From Oceanicola sp. S124 (GTDB lineage: Bacteria; Pseudomonadota; Alphaproteobacteria; Rhodobacterales; Rhodobacteraceae): DNA of 64,000 nt. The position numbers and the translations under genes were made by a program. Shown piece by piece: positions 60,272-64,000 of the stretch. The notes under the pieces were generated by a model, which was given only the letters and a program-made list of their open reading frames with translations, made no database searches and had not been told where the DNA came from. How positions within the stretch are numbered: position 1 is the first letter of the stretch; each line of letters opens with the position of its first letter. Where the stretch lies: NCBI RefSeq assembly GCF_000220565.1, contig NZ_AFPM01000335.1, positions 1-64,000 of the forward strand, written 5' to 3'.

Positions 60272-60735
60272 CAGTCTTCTCCCCGTACCATGGTGAAGAA
60301 ATCCACCTTCGTCTGGTCGGCCTTCGCGGCCCGTGCGGCCTTGGCCGAGGACATCTCGGCCTCGAGCACCTCCAGCAGGCCGGCGCGCAGCCCCTCGGCT
60401 TCGGCGCCCTGCATGCCGGCATCGACCAGCGCGGCGATCTCGGCCTTCTTGCGGTCGCGCCCCTGCACCATGGCGTGCCCGACCCGGCCATCGGCCAACT
60501 TGAGCGCACAGCGGGTGACCACCATCTCTCCAAGGTTGAAGGCCGCGCCGGTGCCCCCGGCCCGACCGCGCACCATCACGCCGCCCACCTCGGGCGCGCG
60601 CAGCCACTCAAAGCCCGGGGCCGCGCCCCGCGCCTGCCAGAGGTCCGCAAGCCGCCCCGCGGGCGCCTTCGCCAGCAGCGACATCCAGCTACGCCGTGCC
60701 GCCTCCGCTTCCGTCAATTCCTGCCGATCCGCCAT
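60271..60735 (-). CDS. phnG: C-P lyase core protein PhnG
   Basis: 154 residues; RRSWMSLLAKAPAGRLADLW, GFEWLRAPEVGGVMVRGRAG and FNLGEMVVTRCALKLADGRVG are typical of PhnG. First gene of the leftward phnGHIJKLNM operon. ATG 60735 is used as it matches family length; the earlier in-frame ATG (60771) would fall inside the presumptive operator. Confidence 0.92.
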   Translation of the reverse strand: MADRQELTEAEAARRSWMSLLAKAPAGRLADLWQARGAAPGFEWLRAPEVGGVMVRGRAGGTGAAFNLGEMVVTRCALKLADGRVGHAMVQGRDRKKAEIAALVDAGMQGAEAEGLRAGLLEVLEAEMSSAKAARAAKADQTKVDFFTMVRGED

Positions 60736-60749
60736 TAGACACCTTGCCG

Positions 60750-60781
60750 ATTTGTCTAGATCACTATACAACTAGACAAAT
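60750..60781. promoter_or_regulatory. PhnF-type operator between phnG and phnF
   Basis: ATTTGTCTAG-N12-CTAGACAAAT: a perfect 10-bp inverted repeat in the 106-bp divergent gap. Each arm includes TGTCTAG, and a further TTAGACA half-site lies next to the phnG start. Fits autorepression and phn repression by the adjacent GntR/UTRA regulator. Confidence 0.65.
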
Positions 60782-60841
60782 CCTTACGCGACCCATCGTC
60801 CCCGCACAAGCCATCCCCCCAGACATCCGAATGAAATTTTG

Positions 60842-61576
60842 ATGACAGACCCCCGCCCCGACCCTGCCCGCAAGACCCCTCTCTGGCGCTCCATCGCCGA
60901 CGCGCTGACCAATGACATCGCCACGGGGCGCTATCGCCCCGGCGACCGGCTGCCGACCGAGGCCGAGCTTTCGGCCCGCTTCGGCGTCAACCGTCACACG
61001 GTGCGGCGCGGGCTGGCGGCGCTGGCCGACAGCGGGCTGACCCACGCCCGGCGCGGTGCCGGGGTCTTCGTGGCCCAGACGCCGACCGACTACCCCATCG
61101 GGCGGCGCGTGCGCTTTCACCAGAACATCCGCGCCGCCGGACGCCTGCCGAGCCGCCGCGCCCTGACGCAAGAGCGCCGCGCCGCCACCGCGGACGAGGC
61201 CGAACTTCTGCAAGTCCCTGTCGGAGATGAGATATTCGTCACCGAGGGCCTGTCTCTGGCGGATGAGCAGCCGCTGGCGCTCTATCGCTCGATCTTCCCG
61301 CTGTCGCGGCTGCCGGGCCTGCCCGCCTCGCTCGACCGGCTGTCCTCGATCACCCTTGCGCTGCGGGACAACGGGGTGCCCGACTACACCCGCGCCTGGA
61401 CCCGGCTGACGGCGAAGCTGGCCAATGCCCACCAGGCGCTGCACCTGCAACTGCGCGAGGGTGACCCGATCCTGCGCACCACCTCGCTGAACGTCGACCC
61501 GGAAGGACTGCCACTGGAATACGGGCGCACCTGGTTCGCCGGGGACCGCGTCACGCTGACCCTCGCCGAAGACTGA
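60842..61576 (+). CDS. phnF: phosphonate-metabolism GntR/UTRA regulator PhnF
   Basis: 244 residues: N-terminal GntR winged helix (IADALTNDIATGRYRPGDRL, EAELSARFGVNRHTVRRGL) and a UTRA effector domain (VRFHQNIRAAGRLPSRR, YRSIFPLSRLPGLP, LRTTSLNVDPEGLPLEYG). ATG 60842 is taken; an in-frame TTG precedes it. Divergent from the C-P lyase operon with a strong inverted repeat between, the standard PhnF arrangement. Confidence 0.92.
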   Translation: MTDPRPDPARKTPLWRSIADALTNDIATGRYRPGDRLPTEAELSARFGVNRHTVRRGLAALADSGLTHARRGAGVFVAQTPTDYPIGRRVRFHQNIRAAGRLPSRRALTQERRAATADEAELLQVPVGDEIFVTEGLSLADEQPLALYRSIFPLSRLPGLPASLDRLSSITLALRDNGVPDYTRAWTRLTAKLANAHQALHLQLREGDPILRTTSLNVDPEGLPLEYGRTWFAGDRVTLTLAED

Positions 61577-61691
61577 CGCGACGCGGACCTCAAGCGCCCC
61601 GGAGCGTTGATTTCACCTGCCCTCAGGGAAAGCGTCACGCCGCCGATACAAAGCGGGGTTATCCACAGCGGACAAGAGTTCGAGCAGAGCC

Positions 61692-62891
61692 ATGCCAGTG
61701 TCATTGTCCCCAGTTTCCTTTCCGAGCCTGCGCCTGACCGGCGCCTCCGTGTTGCGCGACGGCGCCCTGCAGGCCCGCTCGATCGCCTTCGCCGAGGGCC
61801 GGATCACCCGCGGCCCCCTGCCCGAGGTCGACCTGAGCGGCTACCTCGTGCTGCCGGGGATCGTCGACCTGCACGGCGACGCCTTCGAGCGCCACATCGC
61901 GCCGCGCCCCTCGGCCCCCTTCCCGATCGAGACCGGGCTGCGTGCCACCGACCGAGAGGCGGCCGCCAATGGCGTCACGACCGCCTGGCTGGCGCAGAGC
62001 TGGTCCTGGGAGGGCGGTGCGCGTGGCCCCGAGTTCACGCTTGATCTGCTGGCGGCGCTTGCGCTCTACCGGCGTGATCACGCACTGACCGACCTGCGGG
62101 TGCAGATCCGCTGCGAGACCCACACCGTCGAAACCGAATCCCGCCTGCTGGCGGCGATCCGCGACCACGGCATCGACTACGTCGTCTTCAACAACCACCT
62201 CGAAGAGGCGGTGCAGATGATGGAGACCCGCCGCGAGGACCTGATGATCTGGGCCAGGAAGGCCGGGCGCAGCCTGCCGGAGCACATGCAGATCGTCCAG
62301 GAGGCCCGCCGCCAAGCCCGCGAGGTGCCGCGTTTCCTCTGCCGCCTGGCCGAGCAGTTCGACGCCCTGGGCGTGACCTACGGCAGCCATGACGACCCCG
62401 ATGGCGAAACCCGCGAAACCTTCTCGATGATCGGCGCCAAGATCTGCGAGTTTCCCACCGCCCGATCGGCGGCGGCCCTGGCCCGCGCGGTCGGCGACCC
62501 GATCCTGATGGGTGCACCCAACGTGGTGCGCGGCGGCTCGCAGTCCGGCAATATCGCTGCCGAAGAGCTGATCCGCGCCGGGCTCTGCGATGCGCTGGTC
62601 TCGGACTACTACTACCCCGCGCTGCACCAGGCCGCCTTCGCGCTGGTCGACCGTGGACTGCTGCCGCTGGCCGCCGCCTGGGAGATGATCTCGACCCGGC
62701 CCGCCGAGATCCTGCGCCTGCCCGACCGGGGCCGGCTGGAGCCGGGGATGCGCGCCGACATGGTGGTGATCAACGCCGAGACCCGCGCCATCGAGGCGAC
62801 GATCTGCGGCGGTCGGATCACCCACCTCGCAGGTGAGGCTGCCCACCGTTTCGCCACGCTGCCGCAACGCACCGCTATGGCCGCAGAATAG
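61692..62891 (+). CDS. phnM: second PhnM-like RPnTP diphosphatase
   Basis: 399 residues of the PhnM family. LPGIVDLHGDAFERHIAPRP parallels the HTDNLERH site of the other copy; GSHDDPDGETRE, GAPNVVRGGSQSGN and DALVSDYYYPALHQ are conserved. It differs from PhnM at 54259 throughout (for example WLAQSWSWEGG where the other has FDAIRVGS), so it is an old paralogue, not a fresh copy. Downstream of phnF in the same direction. Could act on a different ribosyl-phosphonate triphosphate or as a backup diphosphatase. Weak ribosome site; ATG 61692 chosen from the family start. Confidence 0.87.
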   Translation: MPVSLSPVSFPSLRLTGASVLRDGALQARSIAFAEGRITRGPLPEVDLSGYLVLPGIVDLHGDAFERHIAPRPSAPFPIETGLRATDREAAANGVTTAWLAQSWSWEGGARGPEFTLDLLAALALYRRDHALTDLRVQIRCETHTVETESRLLAAIRDHGIDYVVFNNHLEEAVQMMETRREDLMIWARKAGRSLPEHMQIVQEARRQAREVPRFLCRLAEQFDALGVTYGSHDDPDGETRETFSMIGAKICEFPTARSAAALARAVGDPILMGAPNVVRGGSQSGNIAAEELIRAGLCDALVSDYYYPALHQAAFALVDRGLLPLAAAWEMISTRPAEILRLPDRGRLEPGMRADMVVINAETRAIEATICGGRITHLAGEAAHRFATLPQRTAMAAE

Positions 62892-62966
62892 ACCCACGGC
62901 CATCACATGCCCTCTCTCCTCCGGGCGCCCACGCCGGACAGGAACGCGCCTGCCCCATATCATCAC

Positions 62967-62990
62967 CAGGCTGAAAATACTCCGGGGGGA
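62967..62990. repeat. AAATACT intergenic element, copy C
   Basis: CAGGCTGAAAATACTCCGGG..., sharing GGCTGAAAATACT with copy A, followed by an AGTCGC-GCA-GCGAC hairpin and then the 47-bp repeats. The 353-bp gap 62892-63244 otherwise holds no gene. Confidence 0.55.
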
Positions 62991-63003
62991 GTCGCGCAGC
63001 GAC

Positions 63004-63144
63004 GGGGGGCCGAGCCCCCCTCCTCCTTCTACCTGTCGCCATCCGGCGAAGGGGGGCAGAGCCCCCCTCCTCCTTCTACCTGTCTCCATCCGGTGACGGG
63101 GGGCAGAGCCCCCATCCCCCCTCTACCTGTCGCCATTCACACCC
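63004..63144. repeat. three 47-bp tandem repeats with G/C hairpins
   Basis: Units start at 63004, 63051 and 63098. Each begins GGGGGGC(A/C)GAGCCCCC, which folds into a hairpin, and continues with CTACCTGTC(G/T)CCAT. Units 1 and 2 differ at only a few positions; unit 3 is more diverged. Probably expanded from one intergenic element. No spacers, so not CRISPR. Confidence 0.8.
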
Positions 63145-63244
63145 GGCGGGGTGAGCCACCGTCCTGCGGGTCCCGCATCGGTTGCCCCCGCCACCTGCCC
63201 CGGCCAGCAGCGCACCGCAAGGCGGGGGGCACCCTGCCGGTCCG

Positions 63245-63862
63245 TCACCCCTCGTATTTCTCGAGGAACTCCAGCGCCGGCAGGCTGCGGAAATCCTCCA
63301 GGCGCTCGCGCAGCAGGGCGTGGTCCCAATCCCACCAGGCCAGCGCCATCAGCCGCTCGGCCACCTCGGGGGGCTGGCGCAGGCGCAGCACCCGGGCCGG
63401 GGTGCCCGCGACGATCGTGTAGGGCGCGACGTCTTTTGTCACCACCGCCCCCGAGGCCACGACAGCGCCGTCGCCCAGTGTCACCTCGGGCTTGATCATC
63501 GCGCCATTGCCGATCCAGGTGTCATGGCCGATCCGGGCACGGCGGGACCGGCGGTGCTCGAAGAAGGCCTCGTCCACCTCCGCGTCGTCCCAGTAGTCGG
63601 ACGAGCGATAGAGGAAATGGTGGCAGGCGGCCGTGTCCAGCGGATGGTCCGTGGCGCCGATCCGGGTGAAGGCGGCGATGTTTGCAAACTTGCCGACCGA
63701 GGCATTTGCAACATCCGCGTAGCGGTCGCAGTAGGCATAGTCATCAAAGCTGGACCAGGCGATCCGGCTGCCCTTGCCGATCTCGACATAACGGCCAAGC
63801 TGCGCCTCGGTCAGCTCGACATCGGGGTGAAGGAAGGGGGTTTCTGCACTCAGTCTTGCCAT
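63245..63862 (-). CDS. phosphonate-locus hexapeptide-repeat transferase
   Basis: 205 residues with a left-handed beta-helix: hexapeptide rungs in VELTEAQLGRYVEIGKGSRI, ARIGHDTWIGNGAMIKPEV and LGDGAVVASGAVVTKDVAPY. A His in GATDHPLDTAACHHF fits the acetyltransferase catalytic loop of the xenobiotic acetyltransferase group. A subfamily of these is specifically found in phosphonate loci and is thought to acetylate aminoalkylphosphonates; the actual substrate is not known. ATG 63862 has GAGGA upstream. Downstream of a probable phnE. Confidence 0.85.
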   Translation of the reverse strand: MARLSAETPFLHPDVELTEAQLGRYVEIGKGSRIAWSSFDDYAYCDRYADVANASVGKFANIAAFTRIGATDHPLDTAACHHFLYRSSDYWDDAEVDEAFFEHRRSRRARIGHDTWIGNGAMIKPEVTLGDGAVVASGAVVTKDVAPYTIVAGTPARVLRLRQPPEVAERLMALAWWDWDHALLRERLEDFRSLPALEFLEKYEG

Positions 63863-63879
63863 GGTGTCCTCAAATGAAA

Positions 63880-63903
63880 CCGGAGGCCCAGGCGGACCTC
63901 CGG
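63880..63903 (-). promoter_or_regulatory. intercistronic hairpin
   Basis: CCGGAGG-cccaggcgga-CCTCCGG, a perfect 7-bp stem between the phnE-like stop and the transferase start. No T-run on the gene strand. Confidence 0.45.
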
Positions 63904-63931
63904 CACAGTCTGTGTCGCGGTGGCGGGGCGA

Positions 63932-64000
63932 TCAATGCCCGCCTTCACCGCCCTTGATCAGCTTGCGGCGCAGCCAGCCCGAGAAGGCATCCATGGCGAA
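63932..64000 (-). CDS. phnE: probable phosphonate ABC permease PhnE, 3' end
   Basis: Only the last 22 codons are in the window: FAMDAFSGWLRRKLIKGGEG and a final GH. The pattern (helix end, DAFSGWLRRKLI, basic tail) is that of the C terminus of PhnE/PtxC-type permeases, and the location beside the phn genes agrees. Too short to be certain. If correct, phnCDE would lie just beyond the right edge. Confidence 0.5.
   Translation of the reverse strand, partial: FAMDAFSGWLRRKLIKGGEGGH

Noticed and set aside
61659-61667. DnaA boxes TTATCCACA (61659-61667, and inverted at 51567-51575) as a replication origin
   Set aside because: Two isolated boxes 10 kb apart, without clustering, an AT-rich unwinding element beside them, or dnaA/parA/hemE-type neighbours.
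63004-63144. CRISPR array
   Set aside because: The repeats are directly adjacent with no unique spacers, there are only three, and no cas gene is present.

Overview
The window looks like chromosomal DNA of a GC-rich alphaproteobacterium of the Rhodobacteraceae type (Paracoccus/Rhodobacter/Roseobacter relatives). The evidence is uniformly high GC, very tight operons with ATGA/GTGA/TGATG start-stop overlaps, an unusual density of organic-acid importers (three complete tripartite tricarboxylate transporters, one extra solute-binding protein, one TRAP transporter), a full C-P lyase locus with two phnM genes, and GC-rich intergenic elements built around an AAATACT block. Genus is inference; no rRNA, tRNA, phage, IS or CRISPR was found.

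Layout. 1-2339: hydrolase tail, dusA, a LysR regulator. 2525-13043 (+): dehydrogenase, RraA-type aldolase, TTT importer, two binding proteins from a duplication, an amidohydrolase, a TRAP importer and an SMP-30 lactonase. 13057-17886 (-): FMN 2-hydroxyacid dehydrogenase, second amidohydrolase and second TTT importer. Together these form a hydroxyacid/lactone uptake and catabolism island. 18451-28564: a BMP-type (purine/nucleoside) ABC importer with a GntR regulator, divergent from genes closely resembling ndmC, ndmD and ndmE plus guanine deaminase. 28585-32178 (-): sitABCD Mn/Fe importer. 32431-38804: dipeptide-type ABC importer with a superfamily lyase, then a convergent LysR. 39820-46229: solute-binding protein-TctE-TctD divergent from TctCBA. 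46365-51610: PQQ-type sugar dehydrogenase, NUDIX, a small Cys-rich protein, a degenerate AroE-like protein, an RluE-like pseudouridine synthase. 51611-54097: CopA. 54259-64000: phnGHIJKLNM, phnF, a second phnM, a hexapeptide transferase and the 3' end of a probable phnE.

The most interesting locus is 18451-28564. The oxygenase lacks its Rieske domain while the adjacent reductase carries one at its N terminus, and a GST-like gene follows. This is the split architecture known from the NdmCDE N7-demethylase of caffeine degraders. Here it sits with guanine deaminase and a purine-type importer instead of caffeine genes, which suggests a scavenging route for N-methylated purines such as 7-methylguanine. 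The substrate is inference.

Quality caveat: four genes are broken by single-base length differences, each in a run of C or G (19976-19978, 36294-36297, 37008-37012, 55490-55496). Flanking homology continues perfectly in the shifted frame, so base-calling or assembly errors are at least as likely as true pseudogenes. A second recurrent theme is a GC-rich hairpin directly downstream of five of the six solute-binding-protein genes that are separated from their next gene, probably for differential expression within operons.
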